From contig JAUHZO010000005.1 of the NCBI GenBank assembly GCA_030425925.1, positions 202,306 through 266,305 of the forward strand: a stretch of 64,000 bases of DNA. Direction: 5' to 3'. The number at the start of each line of letters is the position of its first letter. Position 1 is the first letter of the stretch. Positions 51,522 to 61,001 of the stretch are shown in pieces. This stretch comes from Alphaproteobacteria bacterium. Its GTDB lineage: Bacteria > Pseudomonadota > Alphaproteobacteria > Rhodobacterales > Rhodobacteraceae. The notes under the pieces are model-generated. The model was not told the DNA's origin. It did not search any database and saw nothing but the letters and a program-made list of their open reading frames with translations. A program made the translations under genes and the position numbers.

Positions 51522-52361
51522 TCAATTGGTGTCCGCATAGCGGACATAGGCAAAGCGGCGGCTGTCGGGGGCCCAGCAGGGCACGTTGAGCGTGCCCTGG
51601 CCGCCAAAAAGCGTGGTCAGGATGCGCGACGAACCGCCCGTGGCGGGCATCAGGTTCAGCGTGACCGTCAGGCCGAACGGATGTCCGTCGGTCCCCGCCG
51701 GATAGGCGAGGTAAAGCACGTGGCGGCCGTCGGGCGAGGGATGCGGGAACCAGGCGTCGCCGACTCCACGGGTCATCTGCTCGGGGTCGGTGCCGTCGGG
51801 ACGGACGCGCCAGAGATCCATCTGGCCGCCGCGATCCGAGTTGAACCAGATCCACGCGCCGTCGGGCGTGTAATCGGGGCCGTCATAGTGATGCGCAGAG
51901 CCGATCAGCAGGGTTTCGGTGCCGCCCTCCGCAGGACAGGTGGCAATGCCGAACTGCCCGTTGCGGATGCAGGTATAGGCGATGCGGCGGCCATCGGGCG
52001 ACCAGCCATGCCACCAGCTGGGCGCGGTTTCGGTGATGCGCACCGGCGTGCCGCCGGTGGCGGGCAGGGTGTAGACCAGCGATGTGCCGCGACCGGGCGA
52101 GTTCGACACCGCCATGGTGCGGCCATCCGGCGAAATGCCGTGATCGTTGTTGAGATGCACGAGCCCCTCGCAGGGGATGGGGTGCAGGGCCGGATGGTCC
52201 AGCGGCACACGGTAAAGCCGTCCTGCGCCGTTCACGAACAGCGCACGGCCATCAGGGGCCCAGTTGGGGGCCTCGATATGGAGGTCGGAGGCGAGCAGCA
52301 GCGTCGCCTTGCCGGTTTCCAGATCGAATATGTCCAGAACGGCGCGTGTCACGGGGTGCAT
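51522..52361 (-). CDS. TolB/PD40-type beta-propeller protein, cytoplasmic
   Basis: This 279-aa protein has six or so repeats with the PD40 core (APDGRALF, SPDGRTMA, SPDGRRIAY, TPDGAWIWF, SPDGRHVLYL, APDSRRFAY) and no signal peptide. His residues recur at blade edges: NNDHG, WWHGW, HHYDG, FPHPS. In oligogalacturonate-lyase-type propellers, central His residues hold a metal, so it may be an enzyme acting on an oligosaccharide rather than a TolB-like partner. It lies inside the sugar operon, which supports a catabolic role. Confidence 0.75.
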   Translation of the reverse strand: MHPVTRAVLDIFDLETGKATLLLASDLHIEAPNWAPDGRALFVNGAGRLYRVPLDHPALHPIPCEGLVHLNNDHGISPDGRTMAVSNSPGRGTSLVYTLPATGGTPVRITETAPSWWHGWSPDGRRIAYTCIRNGQFGIATCPAEGGTETLLIGSAHHYDGPDYTPDGAWIWFNSDRGGQMDLWRVRPDGTDPEQMTRGVGDAWFPHPSPDGRHVLYLAYPAGTDGHPFGLTVTLNLMPATGGSSRILTTLFGGQGTLNVPCWAPDSRRFAYVRYADTN

Positions 52362-52409
52362 CCCGCCCCACGCCCGCCGCGGAGCAAGGGACCGGGCCGG
52401 CAGGGGAGG

Positions 52410-52447
52410 TCCCGGGTCAGGCCCGGGACACCCGGTCTTGTGTCCCG
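52410..52447. repeat. Intergenic GC palindromes with alternative pairing
   Basis: TCCCGGG (52410-52416) pairs with CCCGGGA (52422-52428), and CGGGACA (52424-52430) pairs with TGTCCCG (52441-52447). The two hairpins share bases and exclude each other. TCCCGGGTCA-type palindromes are common dispersed elements in alphaproteobacterial intergenic DNA; an attenuator role between the copy-1 dehydrogenase and propeller genes is possible but unproven. Confidence 0.45.
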
Positions 52448-52458
52448 CCCGGCGCGCA

Positions 52459-53589
52459 TCAGGCCAGCAGCGCCTGCGCGTCTGCGGGGCTCAGCGCGGC
52501 GGGCCGGTCGCAGGTGGTGGTCATCTCGACCCATGCGCGGTCCTCGCCGGCCTGCAGGATCGCCGTCATCACCTCGACCACATGCGTCGCCAGCTCTTGC
52601 GAGCAGCGATGCGGGCGGCCCGCGTCGATGGCGGCGGCCATGTCGGCAAGCCCGGCGCAGCGATAGTTCGCCCGGTCGATGCCGCGGCCGTCCTGCATGT
52701 TGGTCACGGCAAACGGGTGGTCGCGCCCGGCCACGGTGTCGACCGCGCCCGGCGTGGCCAGCTGCACCTCGCCGCCAAAGAAGTTGGGATCGGGCACGTA
52801 GACCGACGCGTCGAGCCCGTACAACTCCATGTTGGCGTGGCGATGCGCGCGGACATCCCAGCTGGCCCCCAGCGTCACGATGGCACCGTTGGCAAATTCC
52901 AGCAGCGCATGGGCGGTGGTCGGGGTCTGTACCGGGATCGCTTCGCCGTCGCGCGGGCCGTTGGCGATGGTGCGGGTGGTCCGCGCCATGCCCGTCATCG
53001 CCGCCACGGCGCGCACGGGGCCGATCAGCTGCACCAGGTTGGTGATGTAGTAGGGGCCCAGATCCAGCACCGGGCCACCGCCGGGCTGAAAGAAGAAATC
53101 CGGGTTCGGGTGCCAGTGCTCCATGCCGAAGGACATCACGTGGCAGGTGCCCCCGGTGATGCGCCCGGCCTGGCCTTCGTCGATCACCGCCCGTGCCAGC
53201 TGGTGTGCGCCGCCCATGAAGGTGTCGGGCGCGGAGCCGACTCGCAGCCCCCTTTCGGCGGCAAGGCGGCGCAGCGCCTCGCCCTCGTCCAGCGTCAGCA
53301 CAAAGGGCTTTTCCGAATAGGCGTGCTTGCCCGCCTCCAGAATGCGGCGCGACACCTCGTAATGCGCGGCGGGCACCGTCAGGTTCACGACGATGTCGAT
53401 GTCCTCTGCCGCCAAGAGGGCATCGACCTCCAGCGCCTTCAGGCCGAATTCCGCGGCCCGCGCCCGGGCCGCGTCCATGTTCATGTCGGCGCAGGCCCGC
53501 ATCTCGAGCCCGCGGAACAGCGGGGCCAGCTTCATGTACGCGGCCGAGATGTTGCCGCAGCCGATCACGCCGATGCCGTAGGTCTTCAT
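52459..53589 (-). CDS. Gfo/Idh/MocA oxidoreductase (copy 1)
   Basis: This 376-aa sugar dehydrogenase has a Rossmann fold (GVIGCGNISAAYM), the SEKPFVLT motif with the conserved Glu-Lys-Pro, and the substrate helix VLDLGPYYITNLVQLIG. It is only distantly similar to copy 2 at 49320, so the two should act on different substrates or in opposite directions. It lies 3 bp after the copy-1 TIM-barrel gene. Oxidation of a sugar hydroxyl, possibly at C3, is inferred from operon content. Confidence 0.9.
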   Translation of the reverse strand: MKTYGIGVIGCGNISAAYMKLAPLFRGLEMRACADMNMDAARARAAEFGLKALEVDALLAAEDIDIVVNLTVPAAHYEVSRRILEAGKHAYSEKPFVLTLDEGEALRRLAAERGLRVGSAPDTFMGGAHQLARAVIDEGQAGRITGGTCHVMSFGMEHWHPNPDFFFQPGGGPVLDLGPYYITNLVQLIGPVRAVAAMTGMARTTRTIANGPRDGEAIPVQTPTTAHALLEFANGAIVTLGASWDVRAHRHANMELYGLDASVYVPDPNFFGGEVQLATPGAVDTVAGRDHPFAVTNMQDGRGIDRANYRCAGLADMAAAIDAGRPHRCSQELATHVVEVMTAILQAGEDRAWVEMTTTCDRPAALSPADAQALLA

Positions 53590-53592
53590 GGT

Positions 53593-54342
53593 TCAGAGCC
53601 CCCGGATGGTTTCGATGGACCGGGCGGCAAAACGCTTCAGGTCCGACGGCTTGTCATGTTCGGCGACGAACAGGTCGACGCCCGCAGCACGCAGCGCGGC
53701 CATGATCGCGGCCCAGTCCATGGTGCCGTGGCCGACATCGGCCCAGCCGTCCTCGTCGCCGTTCTCGCCCTCGGGGGCGATGTCCTTGACATGGGCCGTG
53801 GTGATGCGGTCCGTGTGGTCGGCGATCCATTTCAGCGGGTCGGCACCGCCGCGCACCACCCAGGCCACGTCGATTTCCCAGTCGATCGAGGGCGCGTGTT
53901 CAAGAAGCAGGTCCATGGCGAGGCTGCCATCGGGCAGGGGCAGGAACTCCCAGTGATGGTTGTGCCAGCCAAAGGCCATACCCGCATCGCGGACCCGCTT
54001 GCCGGCTTCTTCCAGCCGCCGGGCCAGCGCGATCCAGGTGTCGGCATCGGTGCCCTTGCGCCAGAGGTCTTCCGGCGCGGGGCAGAACAGGCGCTGCATC
54101 CCCAGCGCCCGCGCCGTGGCCAGCGAGGTGGCAAGGTTTTCTTCGAACGCGGTGATGGGGAAGAAATGGCCCGAAGGCATGCTCAGACCATGCCGATCGA
54201 GCGTGGCGCGGAAGGCCTGAGGGTCTGCGTAGACGCCGCCAAAGCCTTCGACCTGAGTGTAGCCCAGATCGGCGATCGTGGCGACGACATCGTCCCACGG
54301 GGTGAAGTCGCGCGCCGAGTAAAGCTGGAATGATACGTCCAT
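53593..54342 (-). CDS. Sugar isomerase/epimerase-like TIM barrel (copy 1)
   Basis: This 249-aa compact AP-endonuclease-2-like barrel has the usual strand motifs: FGWHNHHWEF, WEIDVAWVV, HVKDIAPEG and VAEHDKPSD at the metal site. It is shorter than copy 2. Located between the ABC ATPase gene and copy-1 dehydrogenase, it probably acts on the imported sugar or its oxidised form. Relatives include keto-sugar isomerases and inosose dehydratases. Confidence 0.88.
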   Translation of the reverse strand: MDVSFQLYSARDFTPWDDVVATIADLGYTQVEGFGGVYADPQAFRATLDRHGLSMPSGHFFPITAFEENLATSLATARALGMQRLFCPAPEDLWRKGTDADTWIALARRLEEAGKRVRDAGMAFGWHNHHWEFLPLPDGSLAMDLLLEHAPSIDWEIDVAWVVRGGADPLKWIADHTDRITTAHVKDIAPEGENGDEDGWADVGHGTMDWAAIMAALRAAGVDLFVAEHDKPSDLKRFAARSIETIRGL

Positions 54343-54374
54343 GGGTCTTTCCTGTCTGTCCTGTCGGGCGGCGT

Positions 54375-55463
<1,089 letters not shown>

Positions 55464-55555
55464 TCTTGACCTCCCGGCGCGGCGTGGTGGCGCGGCGCGT
55501 TCGTGACATGTGCGCCGCCCGGGGCGCGTTCGGGTTTGCGGCGCTGGATCATGGC

Positions 55556-56464
55556 CTACCCCTTGACCGCGCCCGCGGCGATGCCGCGCACGAACAGCTT
55601 GCCCGAGACGAAGTAGATCACCAGCGGCACCAGCCCGGTCAGCAGGGTTGCTGCCATGTTGACGTTGTATTCCTTCACCCCCTGCACCGAGTTGACGATG
55701 TTGTTCAGCTGAACCGTCATCGGGTAGAGGTCGGGCTTGGTGTAGATCACGCCGAACAGGAAGTCGTTCCAGATGCCGGTGACCTGCAGGATCATCGCCA
55801 CCACGAAGATCGGGAGCGACATGGGCAGCATGATCTGGAAATAGATCTGCCAGAACCCGGCACCATCGACCCGCGCGGCCTTGAACAGCTCTTGGGGCAA
55901 CGAGGTGAAGTAGTTGCGGAACAGCAGCGTCAGGATCGGCATGCCAAAGATCGAATGCACGATCACCAGACCCCAGAGCGAGCCGTAAAGCCCGATTTCG
56001 CGCAGCATGATGACAATCGGGTAGAGCATCACCTGGTAGGGGATGAAAGCGCCGAAGATCAGGATGGTAAAGAACACATCCGCCCCCCGGAACCGCCAGT
56101 TCGCCAGCGCATAGCCGTTCACGCTGGCAATGGCGATGGAGACGATCACCGACGGCACGGTGATCCGCACCGAATTCCAGAAGCCTCGGGACAGCCCGTC
56201 GCAGTTCAGCCCGGTGCAGGCCTGCGACCAGGCCTTGACCCAGGGTTCGAACGTGATCTCGACCGGCGGGGCAAAGATGTTGCCCATGCGGATTTCCGGC
56301 ATGCCCTTGAGCGAGGTCACCACCATCACGTAAAGCGGCAGAAGGTAATAGAGCGCCACGACGATCAGCGTGCCGTAGACGATGATGTTGGTGCGCGAGA
56401 AGCGCTTGCGCGGGCGCGGCCCCTGAGGGCCCTCCAGCGCCGCAGGGCGGGCGATGTCAGCCAC
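55556..56464 (-). CDS. Carbohydrate ABC permease, MalG/UgpE-type
   Basis: This 302-aa inner-membrane protein has six helices and the EAA loop near the C-terminal part (ELFKAARVDGAGFWQIYFQI). Its first codons overlap the partner permease gene by 8 bp. It forms the sugar channel with that protein. Residues 1-20 are a cytoplasmic tail rich in Arg/Pro. Confidence 0.92.
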   Translation of the reverse strand: MADIARPAALEGPQGPRPRKRFSRTNIIVYGTLIVVALYYLLPLYVMVVTSLKGMPEIRMGNIFAPPVEITFEPWVKAWSQACTGLNCDGLSRGFWNSVRITVPSVIVSIAIASVNGYALANWRFRGADVFFTILIFGAFIPYQVMLYPIVIMLREIGLYGSLWGLVIVHSIFGMPILTLLFRNYFTSLPQELFKAARVDGAGFWQIYFQIMLPMSLPIFVVAMILQVTGIWNDFLFGVIYTKPDLYPMTVQLNNIVNSVQGVKEYNVNMAATLLTGLVPLVIYFVSGKLFVRGIAAGAVKG

Positions 56465-57347
56465 GTTTCCGGCCTCCGAATTCGAGCATGGCCCAGGGGA
56501 TCACGACGATCAGCACCGCAAGCAGCATCATGGTGGAGGCGGCAAAGCCCTGGCCCAGGTTCTGCCCGCCGAACATGTAGTCATAGACGTATTTCGCGGG
56601 CATTTCCGTGGCGATGCCCGGGCCGCCGCCGGTCTGGGCGACGATCAGGTCATAGACCTTGACGATCGACGAGGCGACCAGCACCAGCGTGGTGATGAAG
56701 ATCGGGCGCATCATGGGGATGATGATGAAGACATAGGTCTTCCATGTGGGGATGCCGTCGACGCGCGCCGCCTTCCAGATGTCCTGGTCGATGCCGCGCA
56801 GCCCGGCCAGCATCAGCACCATGATCAGCCCCGTCCCCTGCCATAGCCCGGCGATCAGCACGCCGTAGATGGCGATCTGCGCGTTGTAGAGCGGGTCGAA
56901 GGTGAAGCTTTCCCAGCCCATCCCGCGAACCACGCTCTGGATGCCCAGATCGGGGTTCAGCAGCCATTGCCACACCAGCCCGGTGACGATGAACGACAGC
57001 GCAAAGGGGTAAAGGATGATGGTGCGGAACGTGTTCTCGAACCGGATCTTCTGATCCATCAGCGCCGCCAGCACAAAGCCGATGACAAAGCTGAAGACCA
57101 GCATGCAGGCACCGTAGATGAACAGGTTCTCGATGGAGACGAGCCAGCGGCGGCTGTCCCAGAGCCGTTCGTACTGGTCGAGCCCGACGAACTGCCACCG
57201 CGGCAGCAGGCCGGACTTGGTAAAGCTGTAGGCCACGGTCCAGATCGTGCCGCCGGTGAACACCACCAGCGCGGTCAGGATCATGGGGATCGCGGCAATC
57301 TTGGCGTTGAGATTGCGCAACAGCGATCTTGGTCGTGAAGCGGCCAT
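56457..57347 (-). CDS. Carbohydrate ABC permease, MalF/UgpA-type
   Basis: This 296-aa permease has six helices and the EAA loop DIWKAARVDGIPTWKTYVFI. It is paired with the permease at 55556. The binding-protein gene lies 85 bp upstream in the same direction, so the order is binding protein, permease, permease, ATPase, as in ThuEFGK- or Ugp-type operons. Confidence 0.92.
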   Translation of the reverse strand: MAASRPRSLLRNLNAKIAAIPMILTALVVFTGGTIWTVAYSFTKSGLLPRWQFVGLDQYERLWDSRRWLVSIENLFIYGACMLVFSFVIGFVLAALMDQKIRFENTFRTIILYPFALSFIVTGLVWQWLLNPDLGIQSVVRGMGWESFTFDPLYNAQIAIYGVLIAGLWQGTGLIMVLMLAGLRGIDQDIWKAARVDGIPTWKTYVFIIIPMMRPIFITTLVLVASSIVKVYDLIVAQTGGGPGIATEMPAKYVYDYMFGGQNLGQGFAASTMMLLAVLIVVIPWAMLEFGGRKRG

Positions 57348-57432
57348 GGCTCCCCCGGCGGTGGTGGGCTGAAACGAGACGGGTGTCGGGAACCGGGGCC
57401 GGACCCTTGCGGTCCGGCACCGGCCCGTCGGG

Positions 57433-58668
57433 TCAGTCGGCGTCGGCGATCAGGTCGGCAAAGCGTGCCTGGGCATCCTCGACCGTGATGCTGGCATCCG
57501 CAAAGAACTCGACGAACAGCTCTTCGATCTGGGTCCGCGTGTCCGAGCTGATCAGCTGGTTGATGTCCGGAAGCGCATCTCCCGTCGCCAGGATGTCCAG
57601 CCCCTTCTTCATGCAGTCGTTGGCGGCCGCCAGATCGACATCGCCACGCACCGGAAGCGAGCCCTTCTTGAGGTTGAAGGCCACCTGGACCTGCGGGTCC
57701 AGGAGAAGGGCGGCAAGATCACCCTGCGCGGCCGACATGTCGGCATCGTCCAGAACCGGGAAATAGAACGCATCGCCCCCGGCCTGAAGCGTCTTGTTCA
57801 CGCCCAGCCCCGGCAGGCAGGTATAGTCTTCGCCCGCGACCTGGCCCGCGACCTGGAATTCGCCCTGCGCCCAGTCTCCCATGATCTGGCCGCCGGCCTG
57901 GCCGGTGATCACCATGTTGGTGGCCTGGTTCCAGTCCTGAACGTTGCTGTCGGCAGCCATGTCCCGTGCATCGGCGGCGGCCTGGAAGATCTTGGCCACA
58001 TCCGGACCGGCAGCGACCTCGGCGTTCTTTTCGTCGTAGACGCTGAGATAGACATCCTTTGGCAGGAGCGAGATCATCATGACGTTGAACGCGCCGTTCT
58101 GCTGCCAGCCCTGCTTGCCCATCGCCAGCGGAACGATCCCTGCCGCGCGCAGAGCCGGTGCCGCGGCGACGAATTCGTCCCAGTTCGTCGGGACGTCCAG
58201 ACCTGCCTTTTCATAGGCGGCGTGTGACAGCCACAGCCACTGCCACGAATGGATGTTCAGCGGGGCGCAATAGACCTTGCCGTCCACGGTGCAGGCATCC
58301 AGCAGGGAAGGGGGGTTGATCACCTCGCGCCAGTTGCCGGCCTCGGCAATGTCGGTCAGATCGCGCATCAGGCCAGCCTCGACCAGTTCCTCGGCCTGGC
58401 GGCCATGGTTGAACTGGGTGGCGGCCATCGGATCGCCGCCGGTGATGCGGCTGATCATGATCGGGCGCGCGGTGTTGCCCGAGCCGGCGATGGCGCCGTC
58501 GATCCAGCTGTGCTCGGTGCGCTCGTTCAGCGCCTTGGCCAGTTCGGCCACAGCCGCGGCCTCGCCGCCCGAGGTCCACCAATGCGTGACCTCCAGATCG
58601 GCGGCCTGCGCCGAGAGCGCAGTGAGCATCGCGGTCGAAGCCGCAAGGAATGTGTGAACTGTCTTCAT
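57433..58668 (-). CDS. Sugar ABC transporter extracellular solute-binding protein (family 1)
   Basis: This 411-aa periplasmic protein has a Sec signal peptide (MKTVHTFLAASTAMLTALSA, cleaved near AQAAD). The mature part starts LEVTHWWTSGGEAAAV, a hallmark of the glucose/mannose-type solute-binding family 1. It delivers a mono- or disaccharide or glycoside to the permeases. It is the first gene of the operon; two LacI-type operators lie 70-120 bp upstream. Confidence 0.92.
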   Translation of the reverse strand: MKTVHTFLAASTAMLTALSAQAADLEVTHWWTSGGEAAAVAELAKALNERTEHSWIDGAIAGSGNTARPIMISRITGGDPMAATQFNHGRQAEELVEAGLMRDLTDIAEAGNWREVINPPSLLDACTVDGKVYCAPLNIHSWQWLWLSHAAYEKAGLDVPTNWDEFVAAAPALRAAGIVPLAMGKQGWQQNGAFNVMMISLLPKDVYLSVYDEKNAEVAAGPDVAKIFQAAADARDMAADSNVQDWNQATNMVITGQAGGQIMGDWAQGEFQVAGQVAGEDYTCLPGLGVNKTLQAGGDAFYFPVLDDADMSAAQGDLAALLLDPQVQVAFNLKKGSLPVRGDVDLAAANDCMKKGLDILATGDALPDINQLISSDTRTQIEELFVEFFADASITVEDAQARFADLIADAD

Positions 58669-58737
58669 GTTGTCCTCCCTGTCGCGCGACTGTCGCGCCG
58701 TCTTCGTGCCGCGGCTGCCTCTGTGTGCGCCGCCTGA

Positions 58738-58751
58738 TGAAAACGATTACA
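58738..58751. promoter_or_regulatory. LacI-type operator 1 (TGAAAACGATTACA)
   Basis: This 14-bp imperfect palindrome centred on CG, typical of LacI/GalR-family operators, lies upstream of the sugar binding-protein gene. Operator 2 lies 36 bp away centre to centre and is its near reverse complement. Confidence 0.7.
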
Positions 58752-58773
58752 GGCTAGCGATCCGCTGGACGGA

Positions 58774-58787
58774 TGTAAACGATTTCA
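58774..58787. promoter_or_regulatory. LacI-type operator 2 (TGTAAACGATTTCA)
   Basis: This second CG-centred 14-bp dyad matches the reverse complement of operator 1 at 12 of 14 positions. It lies 63 bp before the lacI-type start and 106 bp before the transport operon. The pair could bind two dimers and control both divergent units. Confidence 0.7.
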
Positions 58788-58849
58788 TTACCAATCGGGT
58801 TGCATTCGGTCAGGCGGGTTCTGCACAAGACCGGAGAGGATGCAGGCAG

Positions 58850-59935
58850 ATGGAACGCAAACCGGCGAGAATTCAGGATGTTGCGCGGGCGGCGGGGGTG
58901 TCGACAGCGACGGTCAGCCGTGCGCTGTCCAATCCCGACCTCTTGGCCGAAGCCACCCGCAAGGCCGTCATGGAGGCGATTCGCGACACCGGCTACCGGG
59001 TGAACCAGGCCGCGCGCAACCTGCGCAAGCGGCGTGCGGGCGCGGTTCTGGTGATGACGCCGAACCTGGGCAACCCGTTCTTTTCCGAGATCCTTGCAGG
59101 CATCAGCGCCACGCTGTCGGAAACCGATTATTCGGTGCTGATCGCCGATACTCAGGACCATGCCGACATGGTGCGCACCGCGCTGGACTATTTCGGGGAT
59201 GCCCGGATCGACGGCATGATCTCGCTGGATGGCCGGCTGTCCCCGCAGCGCCTGGCCGAGATGGAGGCCAGCGAATATGCCGATGCCATCGTCTTTGCCT
59301 GCGAATGGGTGAACGGGATGCACCTGCCATCGGTGCGCAGCGACAATGCCAAGGGCGCACGGCTGGCGATCCGTCACCTGTACGGGCTGGGCCATCGCAA
59401 GATCGCCCATGTCACCGGGCCCGCCGGCAATGTGCTGACCCGCGAGCGGCGCGAGGGCATGCTGGCCGAGCGCGCGCGGCTGGACCTGCCGGCCCGGGAC
59501 GACTGGATCATTCGCGGCGATTTCAGCCTGGCCTCCGGACGGGCAGCGGGGCAGCGCATCCTGGCCATGACCGACCGGCCCACGGCGGTGTTCTGCGCGT
59601 CGGACATGGTGGCCATCGGGCTGATCTCGGCGCTGCACGAGGGCGGGGTGCAGGTGCCTGCCGACATGTCGGTGGTGGGCTTTGACGATATCGACATTGC
59701 CGGACACACGATCCCGCCGCTGACGACCATCCGGCAGGACCGCAGCGCGCTGGGCACGGTGGCGGCGCGGCGGCTGTTGCGGCAGATCGAACCGCCCGCC
59801 ACGCCCGACCCGGCCCCGGCCCCCGCCATCGAGATGATCGATGTCGCGCTGGTGGTGCGGCACAGCAGCGCCCGCGCGCCCGGGCCCGGCGCGGCTGTCT
59901 CGGGGCTGACGCGTCCGGGCGCGTCGCCTGCCTGA
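58850..59935 (+). CDS. LacI-family transcriptional regulator
   Basis: This 361-aa repressor has an N-terminal helix-turn-helix (IQDVARAAGVSTATVSRALS), hinge helix NQAARNLRKRR, and a sugar-binding core (VLVMTPNLGNPFFSEILAGI; DRPTAVFCASDMVAIGLI; SVVGFDDIDIAGHTIPPLTT). The ATG at 58850 has GGAGAGG upstream. It is divergent from the sugar operon with two fitting operators between them, so it should repress that operon until its sugar is present. A low-complexity Ala/Pro/Gly tail (about 325-361) is extra. Confidence 0.93.
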   Translation: MERKPARIQDVARAAGVSTATVSRALSNPDLLAEATRKAVMEAIRDTGYRVNQAARNLRKRRAGAVLVMTPNLGNPFFSEILAGISATLSETDYSVLIADTQDHADMVRTALDYFGDARIDGMISLDGRLSPQRLAEMEASEYADAIVFACEWVNGMHLPSVRSDNAKGARLAIRHLYGLGHRKIAHVTGPAGNVLTRERREGMLAERARLDLPARDDWIIRGDFSLASGRAAGQRILAMTDRPTAVFCASDMVAIGLISALHEGGVQVPADMSVVGFDDIDIAGHTIPPLTTIRQDRSALGTVAARRLLRQIEPPATPDPAPAPAIEMIDVALVVRHSSARAPGPGAAVSGLTRPGASPA

Positions 59936-60103
59936 CGTCAAACCGGGGACACCCTCGTTTTCAGCGCGCGCCTTGGGCGCTGCTCCGGTCCTGGCGTTTG
60001 TGTCCGGCGGGCGATCCGCAGCGCATGGCGCAGCCGTGCCGTTGGCGGCGCGGTCCGGTTCCTGTTCTTCCAGAAGCACTTTGTGCGCGGTCTCGGGGCC
60101 GGG
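59936..60103. other. Intergenic; lost 5' end of the SDR remnant
   Basis: No gene start is visible. The usual Rossmann opening of an SDR (TGxxxGIG) is absent in all frames before the SDR homology begins at about 60104. Confidence 0.4.
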
Positions 60104-60551
60104 AACGCACCGGGTCGACCTTGCAGAGGCCGCGGCGGTGACCGCGCTAGCAGAGACCGTTGCGGCGCAAGGCCCGCTGCACCTTTTGGTCAACAATGCC
60201 GGCATCGTGCCCAACGCGGCGCTGGAAGCGACCTCGGCCGAGGCCTGGGACAGGTGTCAGGCCATAAACCTGCGCGCGCCGTTCCTTCTGACCCGGGCGC
60301 TGATCCCGGCGCTGGTGGCGGCGGGCGGCTCGGTTGTCAACGTCTCGTCCGTGCATGCCGACCAGGTGGTGCCGCTGCTGGGGGCCTATGCGGTGTCGAA
60401 GGCGGGGCTGAACAGCCTGACCAGGGGCTGTGCGCTGGAGCTTGGTCGCCGCGGCATCCGCGTCAACGCCGTGATGCCCGGTTTTGTCCGCACGGCCGTC
60501 TACGGCGACTGGCTCGGGGCCAACGCTCCACGTCCCGTTCCGTGTCGTTAA
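60104..60551 (+). pseudogene. Truncated short-chain dehydrogenase (SDR) remnant
   Basis: The frame encodes the middle and C-terminal part of a classical SDR: LLVNNAGIVPNAALE, VVNVSSVHAD, the catalytic YAVSK, and GIRVNAVMPGFVRTAVYGDW. The N-terminal cofactor loop is missing, and the C-terminal end is replaced after about 60520 by unrelated codons to a stop at 60551. Both ends are therefore broken. It follows the LacI gene and may once have belonged to the sugar locus. Confidence 0.75.
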
Positions 60552-60576
60552 GCTTGGCGGGCGGAAGGAGATGCAG

Positions 60577-60987
60577 ATGCCCGATGGCGCCACTCAACCG
60601 CGGCGGACTGACAACACGCTGGTCAAGGCGCTGGCCCGCGCGTTCCGGTGGAAGAGGATGCTGGAGTCGGGCGAATACACAACCATCGCCGAACTTGCCG
60701 AGCGCGAGGGGATCGCGCCCTCCTACATGACCCGGGTGCTGCGGCTGACCCTGCTCGCGCCCGACATCGTCGAGGCGATTCTGGACGGGACTCAGGGGCC
60801 AGAGGTGACGCTCGCGCAGGTGCTGGTGCCTTCCCCAGCAGAATGGGCGAGGCAACAGGCGACGACGCGGATTTTGACAGATAAACGATCACCTCATTCT
60901 ATGGTGGTCAAGTTGCAGATCTGTCCCCACCTTTGGTGGATCTCCGCACCATCGTCGTCATGGCACAATCGTTGCGTGGTGACGTAG
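60577..60987 (+). pseudogene. Recombinase-associated HTH protein fragment
   Basis: The sequence matches a small protein that I associate with serine recombinase/phage-type elements: upstream codons in frame read TLHVPFRVVKLGGRKEM, then TLVKALARAFRWKRMLESGE, IAELAEREGIAPSYMTRVLR (helix-turn-helix) and APDIVEAILDG. The 5' end joins the SDR remnant near 60520, and homology is lost after EWARQQ (about 60860). AAGGAG lies six bases before ATG 60577, so a shortened product could still be made. It is a leftover of a mobile element. Confidence 0.6.
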
Positions 60988-61001
60988 GCACTATCCGATC
61001 C

